From Lachnospiraceae bacterium UBA7598 (GTDB lineage Bacteria; Bacillota; Clostridia; Lachnospirales; Lachnospiraceae), in assembly GCA_002474415.1 (NCBI GenBank), contig DLQV01000091.1:1-8293 (forward strand): DNA of 8,293 nt, read 5' to 3'. Below are positions 1 through 7,184 of this stretch, in pieces (the first letter of the stretch is position 1; the number at the start of each line of letters is the position of its first letter). The position numbers and the translations under genes are program-made. Below the pieces are notes generated by a model. The model had not been told where the DNA came from, did not search any database, and saw only the letters and a list, made by a program, of their open reading frames with translations.

Positions 1-1167
1 ATATACAGTCTTGTTCTCATAGACCGCCGGTGCCATGCGGCTTGCTAAAAACCGGTTATAAATCAGCTGGTATAAACGGAACTGGTCACGTGGAAGCTGC
101 TCTTTTAATTTTGCCGGAGATAACTCCACATTTGTCGGTCGGATTGCCTCATGCGCATCCTGAATCTTCTTGCCGGTCTTTACATCCTTTGCCTCGCCGA
201 CATAATTTTCACCGAACTGCCGTCCGATATATTCCTTTGCATTTTTGTCCGCTTCCTCAGAGATTCGTGTTGAATCCGTACGCAGGTATGTGATCAGACC
301 GATCGAACCCATGCCCTTGATTTCCACACCTTCATACAACTGCTGTGCGATACGCATCGTCTTGTTCGTCGCGAAATTCAGTTTCTTTCCAGCTTCCTGC
401 TGCAACGTGCTCGTCGTAAACGGAAGCGGCTGTTTCTTCGTTTTCTCGCTTACTTTTATATCTGAAACTGTAAATGTTTTTCCGCTGATTTCTTTCTTGA
501 TCTGATCTAATTCTGCCTTCGTTACCTTATCCTTTGCATAATGAAAGCACACTGGTTTTAACGAAGGGTTCGCAGATAAATACGCATCCATACTCCAATA
601 TTCTTCCGGAATAAATGCGTTGATCTCATCTTCACGGTCACAGATCAGCTTCAAAGCGGCTGACTGCACACGTCCGGCACTTAATCCTCTTTTTATCTTC
701 TCCCACAAAAGCGGGCTGATGGAATATCCGACCAGGCGGTCAAGCACACGTCTTGCCTGCTGTGCATTGACCAGATCCATATCAATTTCCCGTGCATTTT
801 TAATAGAAGCTTTCACTGCGTTTTTTGTAATTTCATTAAAAGTGATTCTCTTATAATTTTTTCCTTCGAGCTTCAGAGCTGCGATCAGATGATACGAGAT
901 TGCTTCTCCCTCACGGTCAGGGTCAGTCGCAAGATAGATCTTATCTGCTTTTTTTACTTCTTTTCTCAGCTTTGCAAGAATTTCTCCCTTTCCTCGAATG
1001 GTGATATATTTCGGTTCAAAATCATTTTCCGGAGAAAATCCGAGCTGACTCTTTGGAAGATCCCTTACATGCCCGTTACTCGCCATGACCTCATAATTTT
1101 TTCCCAGAAATTTTTTAATCGTCTTCACCTTTGCCGGTGACTCCACGATTACCAGATACTTTGCCAT
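1..1167 (-). CDS. topA: DNA topoisomerase I (type IA), N-terminal 389 residues; 3' end outside window
   Basis: Type IA topoisomerase, which relaxes negatively supercoiled DNA by nicking one strand through a 5'-phosphotyrosine. The frame is open from the ATG at 1165-1167 to the window edge, giving 389 codons; the rest of the gene (zinc-ribbon/C-terminal domains) is not visible. Residues 1-90 carry the Toprim signatures: VIVESPAK with the catalytic Glu9, and TDPDREGE at 81-88 with the Mg-binding acidic residues Asp82, Asp84 and Glu86. LDRLVGY (142-148) and GLSAGRVQSAAL (161-172) are typical of the family. The active-site motif GLITYLRTDST lies at 290-300, so the DNA-linking tyrosine is Tyr294 (Tyr319 in E. 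coli). HEAIRPT follows downstream. The start is set by an AAGGAG ribosome site (1174-1179) six bases upstream. The gene lies 19 bp after the dprA stop, so it is probably cotranscribed with comM and dprA. All key residues seen are intact. Confidence 0.97.
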   Translation of the reverse strand, partial: MAKYLVIVESPAKVKTIKKFLGKNYEVMASNGHVRDLPKSQLGFSPENDFEPKYITIRGKGEILAKLRKEVKKADKIYLATDPDREGEAISYHLIAALKLEGKNYKRITFNEITKNAVKASIKNAREIDMDLVNAQQARRVLDRLVGYSISPLLWEKIKRGLSAGRVQSAALKLICDREDEINAFIPEEYWSMDAYLSANPSLKPVCFHYAKDKVTKAELDQIKKEISGKTFTVSDIKVSEKTKKQPLPFTTSTLQQEAGKKLNFATNKTMRIAQQLYEGVEIKGMGSIGLITYLRTDSTRISEEADKNAKEYIGRQFGENYVGEAKDVKTGKKIQDAHEAIRPTNVELSPAKLKEQLPRDQFRLYQLIYNRFLASRMAPAVYENKTVY

Positions 1168-1186
1168 TTGGTGCTCCTTATATCAA

Positions 1187-2266
1187 CTAAATTGTTTTTA
1201 TAAAATAATTCGGAATGGTCTCCTGAATAAACCCTTTGTTCTCTAATCTCTCTAAAACTGGTAAAATTTCTGCCAGACCATAGGGACTTTTCTCGATCAG
1301 GGTTCCAAGACCCACCGGATAAAAATCTAATAAAGCATACACCAACGATTCGTCTTTTTCAAGAAGATTTTTTTTAAAGTCTATCTGTGTCGCTATATTT
1401 CCTGCCTGCAACTGCAGCTCCTGCAGGAAATCTTCAACACTCACTAAAATTCCCGCGCCCTGCTGAATCAGATGATTTGTTCCCTCACTCAGGGCATCCG
1501 TGATCCGCCCCGGAAGCGCATAAACTTCCTTTCCCTGCTCCATGGCGTAATCCGCGGTAATCAGTGATCCGCTCTTTTTTCTTGCCTCCATCACAATCAC
1601 ATAATCCGCAAGCCCGGATATCACACGGTTTCTCTGCGGAAAATATCCCGGCAGCGGCGGTGTCCCCGGCGGATATTCCGATAAAATTCCGCCGTTTCTT
1701 TTTATTTTTTCATATAAGTGAAGATTTCTTTTGGGATAACATACATCCACTCCACATCCAAGCACGGCATAGGTATCTCCCCCTCCTTCTAAAGCCCCGT
1801 CATGGGCATCCGCATCAATTCCCATGGCCATTCCACTGATCACATCGATCTGATTCTTTGCGAGTGCCTTTGCCAGTTTTCCGGTAAGCTGACTCCCGTA
1901 AGCACTTCTCGTCCGTGCTCCGACAATCGCAACACGCCTGCGCGTTTCTTCCGGCAGACCGCCAATATAATACAGCGCATATGGTGCTGAGGCAATGCAG
2001 CGAAGTTTCTCCGGATACTGTGGATCTTCCATAGAAACAAATCCAATTCCCAGCTCCTGCAGCTGCATCCAGCGTTCCATCACCTCCCACTGCTGTCTGG
2101 ATGCGTTGATCTTTCCCACATCTTTTGCATCCAGCACCCCTGTTTTTTCCAGCTGTGCTGCAGACAGTGCATACAATTCTTCCGCGCAGATTCCTTTCGT
2201 CATAAGATCCGTCAGTTTATGGACTGTCAACCCGGTATTTGCAAGCCAGTATGCATACATGCTCAT
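1187..2266 (-). CDS. dprA: DNA-processing protein DprA (Smf), 359 aa
   Basis: DprA binds incoming single-stranded DNA in the cytoplasm during natural transformation and loads RecA on it; the family is also widespread in bacteria not known to be competent. An N-terminal helical, SAM-like region (about 1-75) precedes the Rossmann-type core. Core motifs are VAIVGART (112-119), SGMAMGIDADAHDGAL (144-159), VLGCGVDVCYP (168-178), FPQRNRVISGLAD (209-221), KSGSLITADYA (231-241) and ALPGRI (250-255). A winged-helix-like C-terminal region (about 303-357) follows, so the length and three-part layout are standard. The ATG overlaps the comM stop in an ATGA arrangement, implying translational coupling, and a strong GGAGGT site (2275-2280) lies 8 bases upstream, which favours this ATG over Met3. 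Nothing is broken or missing. Whether the organism is competent cannot be read from this gene alone. Confidence 0.96.
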   Translation of the reverse strand: MSMYAYWLANTGLTVHKLTDLMTKGICAEELYALSAAQLEKTGVLDAKDVGKINASRQQWEVMERWMQLQELGIGFVSMEDPQYPEKLRCIASAPYALYYIGGLPEETRRRVAIVGARTRSAYGSQLTGKLAKALAKNQIDVISGMAMGIDADAHDGALEGGGDTYAVLGCGVDVCYPKRNLHLYEKIKRNGGILSEYPPGTPPLPGYFPQRNRVISGLADYVIVMEARKKSGSLITADYAMEQGKEVYALPGRITDALSEGTNHLIQQGAGILVSVEDFLQELQLQAGNIATQIDFKKNLLEKDESLVYALLDFYPVGLGTLIEKSPYGLAEILPVLERLENKGFIQETIPNYFIKTI

Positions 2267-3795
2267 TCTGCCGCACCTCCCCAGAACTTATCCCCGATGC
2301 TCCGGTAGCACACAGCTTCTGTCAAATCCCGGACACAGATATTTTCCGCCTTTTGTGTGTCTGCAATTGTCCGCGCCACCCGGAGAATTTTATGATATGT
2401 GCGTGCAGTCAGTGACAGTTTATGAAACATCTTTTCCATGTACTGTTGTTCTTTTTCTCCCAGTCTGCAAAACTGTTTTAATTTTGCAGCCGGTATCCCG
2501 CTGTTGTGTGAGAAATTTTCGTTTTTGAAACGGAAAATCTGCCGTTCCTGGCACTCACACACCCGGTCGCGAATGGTTTTTGAGCTCTCATTCCTGCCGT
2601 TTCCCGTCAATTCCTCATAAGTGACCATCGGGGCCTCCACACAAAGATCCATGCGATCAATGAGTGGCTGGGAAATCCGGTCAAAATACCGCTGCAATGC
2701 CGCCTGCGTACATCTGCATCTGTTCCGGTCCGGGTAATATCCGCAATTGCACGGATTCATGGAAGCCAGAAGCAAAAAATCGGACGGGTATGTCACACTG
2801 CCAATGGCACGGGTCAGATAAATCTGATGTTCCTCCAGTGGCTGACGCAGTACCTCCAGTGTCGATTTGGAGAACTCCGGAAGTTCGTCCAGAAAAAGCA
2901 CCCCCTGATGTGCCAGTGAAATTTCTCCCGGCCGGATATTTCGTCCTCCTCCGGCAAGTCCCGCTGTACTGACCGTATGATGTGGGCTTCGAAACGGCCG
3001 CTCCTGCAAAAGTGTGCGGGAATCCGCCAGCAGACCGCAGACACTGTATATTTTTGACACCTCCAGCTGTTCTTTTTCCGTCAGCGGTGGAAGGATCGTC
3101 GCCATTCTTTCAGAAATCATGGTTTTTCCGGCTCCAGGAGGCCCTACCATAAGCATGTTATGCATTCCGGACGCTGCAATTTCCGCTGCCCGTTTCAAAA
3201 ACTGCTGCCCGTTTACTTCCGAAAAATCCGGTACTGTGCTGTTTTTCTCCCGATACTCCCTGCCATGTGACGGTTCTTCGTAACTGCCATTCTGCAGATA
3301 ATCAATCAACGACCGGAGCGTTACAAATCCACAGACATCCGCTTCCTGTACCAGACGGCTCTCCATAAGATTCTCTGCCGGAACCACAAACTTACGCACA
3401 CCATCTTTCACACCGTCCGAAACCATCGGAAGAATTCCACGAACCGGCAGCAGCTGTCCGCTTAAATTCAATTCTCCAGAAAAGAGCGTGCCCGTACACT
3501 TTTCCGGTCTCACCAGTCCCATGGCAACCAGCAGTGCAACTGCTATCGGCAGGTCAAATCCAGTTCCGGTTTTCCGGACATTTGCCGGAGAAAGATTTAC
3601 GGTAATCCTCTTCGCGGGCAGGATAATTCCACAATTGTGAAGTGCTGTGCGCACTCGTTCCTTCGCTTCCCGTACCTCGGAAGAAAGATATCCTACCATA
3701 TCGAACACCGGCATTCCCATGCTGATATCCACCTCTACCTGTACCGGCATCGCGCAGATTCCATCCAGCATAGATGTCATAACTTGGCTATACAT
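2263..3795 (-). CDS. comM: YifB/ComM family AAA+ ATPase (Mg-chelatase-like), 510 aa
   Basis: YifB/ComM is a hexameric AAA+ protein. In Vibrio and Haemophilus it is a DNA helicase that promotes branch migration of recombination intermediates during transformation; its role in Clostridia is less tested. Numbered from the chosen start, the N-terminal S5/Lon-like domain covers about 1-170 (VEVDIS, VNLSPANVRKTGTGFDLP). The AAA+ module has Walker A GPPGAGKT at 218-225, Walker B GVLFLDELPEF at 298-308, sensor-type ASMNPCNCGYY near 344-354 and a four-cysteine cluster (Cys349, 351, 360, 362) typical of YifB proteins. Asp-Arg-Met-Asp follows near 380-383 with a likely arginine finger, then the Mg_chelatase_C region. 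The frame stays open to an ATG at 3855, but that codon sits in the sigma-factor terminator. The ATG at 3793-3795 has a GAGG site five bases upstream and gives the family-typical N-terminus MYSQV. It is followed by dprA with a 4-bp overlap. Confidence 0.95.
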   Translation of the reverse strand: MYSQVMTSMLDGICAMPVQVEVDISMGMPVFDMVGYLSSEVREAKERVRTALHNCGIILPAKRITVNLSPANVRKTGTGFDLPIAVALLVAMGLVRPEKCTGTLFSGELNLSGQLLPVRGILPMVSDGVKDGVRKFVVPAENLMESRLVQEADVCGFVTLRSLIDYLQNGSYEEPSHGREYREKNSTVPDFSEVNGQQFLKRAAEIAASGMHNMLMVGPPGAGKTMISERMATILPPLTEKEQLEVSKIYSVCGLLADSRTLLQERPFRSPHHTVSTAGLAGGGRNIRPGEISLAHQGVLFLDELPEFSKSTLEVLRQPLEEHQIYLTRAIGSVTYPSDFLLLASMNPCNCGYYPDRNRCRCTQAALQRYFDRISQPLIDRMDLCVEAPMVTYEELTGNGRNESSKTIRDRVCECQERQIFRFKNENFSHNSGIPAAKLKQFCRLGEKEQQYMEKMFHKLSLTARTYHKILRVARTIADTQKAENICVRDLTEAVCYRSIGDKFWGGAAE

Positions 3796-3798
3796 ATT

Positions 3799-3804
3799 CA
3801 CCTC
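3799..3804 (-). promoter_or_regulatory. Ribosome binding site fixing the comM start at 3795
   Basis: On the minus strand the sequence TGAGGTGAAT directly precedes the ATG at 3793-3795. This Shine-Dalgarno match is absent before the longer in-frame start at 3855. It therefore supports the 510-residue form of ComM, which also matches the usual N-terminus of the family. Confidence 0.7.
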
Positions 3805-3843
3805 ATTCCAACAAATGGGAATTTTGCACAGACACATGCATGA

Positions 3844-3882
3844 AAAAAGATGCATTTACCTTATCATAAAATGCATCTTTTT
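3844..3882 (-). terminator. Intrinsic terminator after the sigma-factor gene
   Basis: A perfect 14-bp inverted repeat (3844-3857 with 3869-3882, core GATGCAT/ATGCATC) encloses an 11-base loop. On the minus strand it ends in six T residues (complement of A3843-3848), and it starts 9 bases after the sigma-gene stop codon. It should end the transcript coming from the sigma gene before comM. The stem is A/T-rich, and A-tracts on both sides make it look symmetrical, but only a minus-strand gene leads into it. It separates the GH13-DUF5662-sigma group from comM-dprA-topA. Confidence 0.85.
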
Positions 3883-3891
3883 GCAATGACT

Positions 3892-4515
3892 TTATTCACT
3901 TATCACTTTCTTCAGTTTTTCGAGTGCTCTCTTTTCAATTCTCGAAACATAAGAGCGGGAAATTCCAAGTGCACGTGCAATTTCTCTCTGGGTCAGCTCC
4001 TGCATGCCACCCATGCCATATCTCCGACGGATAATAAACGCTTCCCGGTCGCTTAGCACTTCGTTCATAAAGGCAGAGATTTTCTTCATCTGTTCCCTTT
4101 TTGTCACTTCATCTGCCACATTTTTATCATGAAACTCCAGCACATCCACAAGCTGAATCTGGTTTCCTTCTTTGTCTGTTCCAATCGGTTCAAACATAGA
4201 AACTTCTTTGCGCTGTTTTTTCTTTGATCGCAGATGCATCAGCAATTCGTTGTCTACGCACCGGATGGCATACGTTGCAAATTTATTTCCGTATTCCGGC
4301 CGGAAACTGTCTACCGCTTTCATCAATCCGATTGTGCCGATGGAAATCAGATCTTCCTGATCCTCTTCCGAACTGATATACTTCTTTGCGACATGAGCTA
4401 CCAGGCGCATATTGTGTAACACCAGTTCTTCCTTTGCCCCTTGCTCGCCATTTTTTAATCTGCACAGACAATCTGTTTCTTCTTCCGGTGTCAGGGGAAC
4501 CAAAAATGTTTTCAC
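3892..4515 (-). CDS. sigK: Sigma-70 family factor of the sporulation sigma-K type, 207 aa, no pro-sequence
   Basis: RNA polymerase sigma subunit most like sigma-K, the late mother-cell factor of sporulation; sigma-E is the next closest relative I recall. Region 2 (about 33-100) contains HNMRLVAHVAKKY, EDLISIGTIGLMKAVDSF and KFATYAIRCVDNELLMHLR. SKKKQRKEVSMFEPIGTDKEGN (97-118) closely parallels the same segment of sigma-K. Region 4 (about 155-203) ends in the helix-turn-helix TQREIARALGISRSYVSRIEKRAL (175-198). The start is GTG (4513-4515) with AAGG six bases upstream. An in-frame stop (4552-4554) leaves only 12 non-hydrophobic codons upstream, so there is no room for the membrane-binding pro-peptide that Bacillus sigma-K carries. 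The gene is uninterrupted, with no skin-like element. It lies 66 bp after the DUF5662 gene and is followed by a terminator. The sigma-K assignment is strong by motif but made without a tree. Confidence 0.88.
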   Translation of the reverse strand: MKTFLVPLTPEEETDCLCRLKNGEQGAKEELVLHNMRLVAHVAKKYISSEEDQEDLISIGTIGLMKAVDSFRPEYGNKFATYAIRCVDNELLMHLRSKKKQRKEVSMFEPIGTDKEGNQIQLVDVLEFHDKNVADEVTKREQMKKISAFMNEVLSDREAFIIRRRYGMGGMQELTQREIARALGISRSYVSRIEKRALEKLKKVISE

Positions 4516-4581
4516 ACAGCACCTTTTCCAACAGCTTTCTAATATTCTATGTCAGCAAAAGGCATTCTGTGCTTTTCCCCT
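4516..4581. other. 66-bp gap between DUF5662 and sigma genes
   Basis: It contains the sigma-gene ribosome site (AAGG at 4522-4525, minus). It also holds a minus-strand CATAGAAT element (4544-4551) that could be a -10 box. A short imperfect AAAAGCA/TGCCTTTT dyad with no following T-run is not a convincing terminator, so readthrough from the upstream genes is likely. Confidence 0.4.
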
Positions 4582-5196
4582 TTATATTTTTTCGTCCGGT
4601 GCCAGCTTTTGTATCTGTTCCAACAGACGTTCCCTCTCATATGGAACATTTCCTGTCAACACTTCATTCCTGACAAATGCAAACGTTTCCTGTTCGCCCC
4701 GCACTGCCAGCATCAGTAAAAGATAATGGATCATTGCCTCCGTATCCGGATGAATCAGATAATGGGACCTGCCATGCATATAGTAATCTAGTGCACTCCG
4801 ATCCGTATATTTGTCTTTTTGATAATTTTTCGATGCACTGATCCTGTCAATAAACATTTCCGCAACATAGCGGATCGGCATCTTCATTCCCGCCATTCCG
4901 GAGTGGTCTTTCCCCGGTTCCTTTGAAATATCGTAATCAATCCAATATTCCAGGTGATGTTTGTTTCGCCCCTTATGATGCAGCCATGCCAGAGAGTATC
5001 CTTTCTCCTTACGTTCTGCATTGTTCGGACTCATGGTTCCCTGATAATATTTACATCCCACAAGAAATTCTGTCGGAGAATACTTCGAAAGATCGTGGAG
5101 CAATCCCTGCTTATAAAGTCCGATCTTAAAACAGCCGACAAGCACCAGATTTTTGTGATGTGTAATTGTGCAAAAATGTTTCCATGCATTACCCAT
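4582..5196 (-). CDS. DUF5662 family protein, 204 aa, function unknown
   Basis: I recognise this as a DUF5662-type protein, common in Clostridia and without an established function. No signal peptide is apparent, and the short hydrophobic run at 17-28 is too weak for a clear membrane anchor. It is rich in histidine: HH at 13-14, HD at 34-35 in GLLHDLSKYSPTEF, HH at 73-74 and 80-81 in AWLHHKGRNKHHLEYW, then Asp97-His98. The spaced HD and HH pairs resemble a metal-binding helical HD-type site, which would suggest phosphohydrolase-like chemistry, but that is inference only. The ATG (5194-5196) lies inside the end of the GH13-like gene with an 8-bp overlap, and GGAG (5207-5210) sits 10 bases upstream, so translation is probably coupled. 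The next gene, sigma-K-like, starts 66 bp after the stop with no convincing terminator between them. The gene is intact. Confidence 0.82.
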   Translation of the reverse strand: MGNAWKHFCTITHHKNLVLVGCFKIGLYKQGLLHDLSKYSPTEFLVGCKYYQGTMSPNNAERKEKGYSLAWLHHKGRNKHHLEYWIDYDISKEPGKDHSGMAGMKMPIRYVAEMFIDRISASKNYQKDKYTDRSALDYYMHGRSHYLIHPDTEAMIHYLLLMLAVRGEQETFAFVRNEVLTGNVPYERERLLEQIQKLAPDEKI

Positions 5197-7105
5197 GTTT
5201 TTTCATCTCCCTGCTCTCCAGCACACAGATGGTCTGTGGCCGGAGAATGATTTTTCCTCCGCTGACGGGCTTTGGTGTGTCCCAAAACGCAGCATCCTCT
5301 TCTCCGCTGTCAATACAGACTACCCATTCTTTCCCTTTTCGCGGTTTAGGCAAAGCCAGTTCCGCTGCCGCGGCAAGAAAATTATAGGCGACATAGACAT
5401 CCGGCTCTTTTTCGTTTTGGGCATAAGCCCCGCAATAGAGCATTCCCAGACACAGATGGTCCGGCGTCGGCTCTAAAATCCACGCACTTGCCCCATGATA
5501 CGAAAGATCCGGACAGCCAAGCGATTTATAATCTGAAAACTGAAATGGCATCGGGTTCGAAAGAATGGTATGTTCCTTTCGAAACGCAATCACCTGCTGC
5601 AAAAAATCGATCTGTCTGCGATGTGTCTTTTCGTTCTTCCAGTTCACCCAGCCGACCGGGTTGTCCTGACAGTATGCATTGTTATTTCCGTTCTGGGAAT
5701 TTCCCATCTCATCGCCGCTCCACAACAATGGCACCCCCTGCGCCAGCATAAGCATGAGAACCGCATTTCTCCAGTTCAATCTCCGAAGCGCATTGATATA
5801 ACGCTTTCTGGTCGGTCCTTCCACACCGTAATTGTTACTGAAATTCCAGGAACTCCCGTCGAGATTCTGCTCTCCGTTTTCCTCATTGTGTTTATCGTTG
5901 TACATAAACAGATCTGCCAGCGTAAACCCATTGTTGCTGGCTATATAATTGACATAACCTAAAAAAGCCCCCTGTTTCCGCTGCTGATCGGCAAAATCAC
6001 GCATATTTCCATTGATATGGTTTAAAACCTGCCGGATCGGATACTGATATTCTTCTTTGTATACATACAGATTGGGATACTTCCGGTTTGCTGCACATGC
6101 TTTCTCCTCAAAATCCACATAAAAGATTTTGGTACGGCTGAGCATGCCATCCTGTACAATTGCCGTAATGGGCAGATGTTCTCCCAACAGATGAATTCCA
6201 TCCACATGATATTCCCTCACCCAGTAACGAAGCGACTCTAAAATCAGATTGTGATTGACTTCTTCCGGAAAATACATCTCCATCACACATTCCATACCGT
6301 TTTCATGCAGCCGATGGATAAACATTTTGTATTCTTCGGAGGCATGCAGCGGATCTGCCGCATACGATGCCTTTACCGCGAAATAATTCCCGGGCTCATA
6401 TCCCCAGTAATTTACTTTCTGTGGCGCCTTCTTACTGTTCTCTGTAGGATGGATCTGATCCTTTTGTTTTTCCTTCCAGCGAATATATTCCGGAAGTTTC
6501 TGCTGCTTTGGAAACTGAATTTCCTCAAACTCATACACCGGCATAAGTTCGACCGTCGTCACACCCAGTTTCTTCAGATAAGGAATCCGGTTCATCAGTG
6601 CACGAAACGTTCCCGGAACACTTTTTGTGCCCGAATCCATCGTAAATCCACGCACATGCAGCTTGTACATAATCATCTGTTCTCTTGGAATTTCCGGACA
6701 CATGTCCTCTCCCCAGTCAAACGCCTGCACATCAAACGCACCATACACCTCATACTGCTGCCGGCTGCGTGACCGGTCATTCCAGACCTGCCGCCCCATA
6801 ATGGCATTCGCACACGGATCCATCACCTTTTTCCCATTGATTTCAAAATAATAGATAAGCTGTTCTAATTCCAGATCTGCCACCGCAATAGAGCGCACGG
6901 ATCCCATGCAGTATTCGGATGGAACCGCAATCTTTTGTTCTTTTTTGGTCTGCATATCCCGCAGTACCACAAAACAGCTGTCCTCTTTTTCCGCATCAAA
7001 CGTAAAAGTCGTCCATTCTCCCTGAATGGTCACCCCCGGTTTCGCATAATCCCCTTCCCGGATCATTTTATTCTCTGTTCGTTTTCTCGTATCTCGTATT
7101 TTCAT
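5189..7105 (-). CDS. GH13 / GlgX-like glycogen-debranching family protein, probable pseudoenzyme, 638 aa
   Basis: An N-terminal CBM48-like beta domain (about 18-115) is followed by a GH13 TIM barrel close to GlgX or isoamylase. Recognisable landmarks are YKLHVRGFT (147-155), YLKKLGVTTVELMPVYEF (176-193), NYWGYEPGNYFA (232-243), LLWSGDEMGNSQ (460-471) and NNNAYCQDNP (474-483), then an all-beta C-terminal region (about 515-630). The four catalytic GH13 regions are altered. Region I reads VMEMYF (274-279) instead of ILDVVYNH. Region II reads DGIHLLGE (302-309), with Leu307 at the nucleophile Asp and His305 at the conserved Arg. Region III reads KIFYVDF (326-332) without the acid Glu. Region IV reads ASNNGFTL (389-396), with Asn391-Asn392 for His-Asp. 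Family membership is clear; loss of hydrolysis is inferred. A role in alpha-glucan binding or regulation is conceivable. A charged, Lys/Gln-rich segment (about 194-230) looks like an insertion. The start is uncertain: Met14 (7066) aligns better with relatives and would leave a 40-base leader after the promoter. Confidence 0.9.
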   Translation of the reverse strand: MKIRDTRKRTENKMIREGDYAKPGVTIQGEWTTFTFDAEKEDSCFVVLRDMQTKKEQKIAVPSEYCMGSVRSIAVADLELEQLIYYFEINGKKVMDPCANAIMGRQVWNDRSRSRQQYEVYGAFDVQAFDWGEDMCPEIPREQMIMYKLHVRGFTMDSGTKSVPGTFRALMNRIPYLKKLGVTTVELMPVYEFEEIQFPKQQKLPEYIRWKEKQKDQIHPTENSKKAPQKVNYWGYEPGNYFAVKASYAADPLHASEEYKMFIHRLHENGMECVMEMYFPEEVNHNLILESLRYWVREYHVDGIHLLGEHLPITAIVQDGMLSRTKIFYVDFEEKACAANRKYPNLYVYKEEYQYPIRQVLNHINGNMRDFADQQRKQGAFLGYVNYIASNNGFTLADLFMYNDKHNEENGEQNLDGSSWNFSNNYGVEGPTRKRYINALRRLNWRNAVLMLMLAQGVPLLWSGDEMGNSQNGNNNAYCQDNPVGWVNWKNEKTHRRQIDFLQQVIAFRKEHTILSNPMPFQFSDYKSLGCPDLSYHGASAWILEPTPDHLCLGMLYCGAYAQNEKEPDVYVAYNFLAAAAELALPKPRKGKEWVVCIDSGEEDAAFWDTPKPVSGGKIILRPQTICVLESREMKKHG

Positions 7106-7112
7106 ATTTTTT

Positions 7113-7141
7113 ATTATACCCTTTTTAAAAACCTTTGTATA
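7113..7141 (-). promoter_or_regulatory. Sigma-A-type promoter for the GH13-DUF5662(-sigma) genes
   Basis: On the minus strand there is a perfect TATAAT -10 box (7113-7118) and a TATACA -35 box (7136-7141, four of six matches to TTGACA) with a 17-bp spacer. Transcription would begin near 7106, one base before the ATG at 7105. The message would then be almost leaderless, or translation would start at the internal ATG at 7066. Confidence 0.7.
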
Positions 7142-7154
7142 TCACTTTTTCGAA

Positions 7155-7184
7155 TTGACAAGCTCCTTACTCCTCGCTTATAAT
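7155..7184 (+). promoter_or_regulatory. Consensus sigma-A promoter for the DUF1292 gene
   Basis: TTGACA (7155-7160) and TATAAT (7179-7184) both match consensus exactly, with an 18-bp spacer. The predicted transcription start is the A near 7191, giving a leader of about 34 bases with a GAGGT ribosome site at 7215-7219. The -35 box lies 13 bp from the -35 of the oppositely directed promoter, so two polymerases may compete for this region. I see no operator-like dyad here. Confidence 0.88.

Noticed and set aside
30..1140. Plus-strand open frames of 78-87 codons near the left edge
   Set aside because: The minus strand encodes continuous TopA with catalytic motifs through this entire stretch.
1405..1430. 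CTGCAG-rich repeated stretch
   Set aside because: It encodes the Gln/Leu run of DprA (ELQLQ) and is explained by coding sequence, with no hairpin or mobile-element context.
1995..2528. 177-codon plus-strand open frame across the dprA/comM junction
   Set aside because: It is antisense to two well-supported genes, has no protein motif and no ribosome site I can see, and its composition reads like the complement of the coding strand.
3796..3842. Promoter for the comM-dprA-topA group
   Set aside because: A gene after a terminator needs one, but I found only a weak CAAAAT with no acceptable -35 box, so none is called.
3796..3855. Longer comM start at the ATG at 3855 (20 extra residues)
   Set aside because: That ATG lies in the terminator hairpin. 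The extra residues are cysteine-rich and unlike the family, while the ATG at 3795 has a good ribosome site.
3837..3882. Direct/inverted ATGCAT repeats as an attachment or regulatory site
   Set aside because: The repeats are the arms of the terminator, and no integrase or element boundary is nearby.
6251..6772. 173-codon plus-strand open frame inside the GH13-like gene
   Set aside because: It is antisense to clearly conserved GH13 sequence, with no recognisable domain and no promoter or ribosome site.
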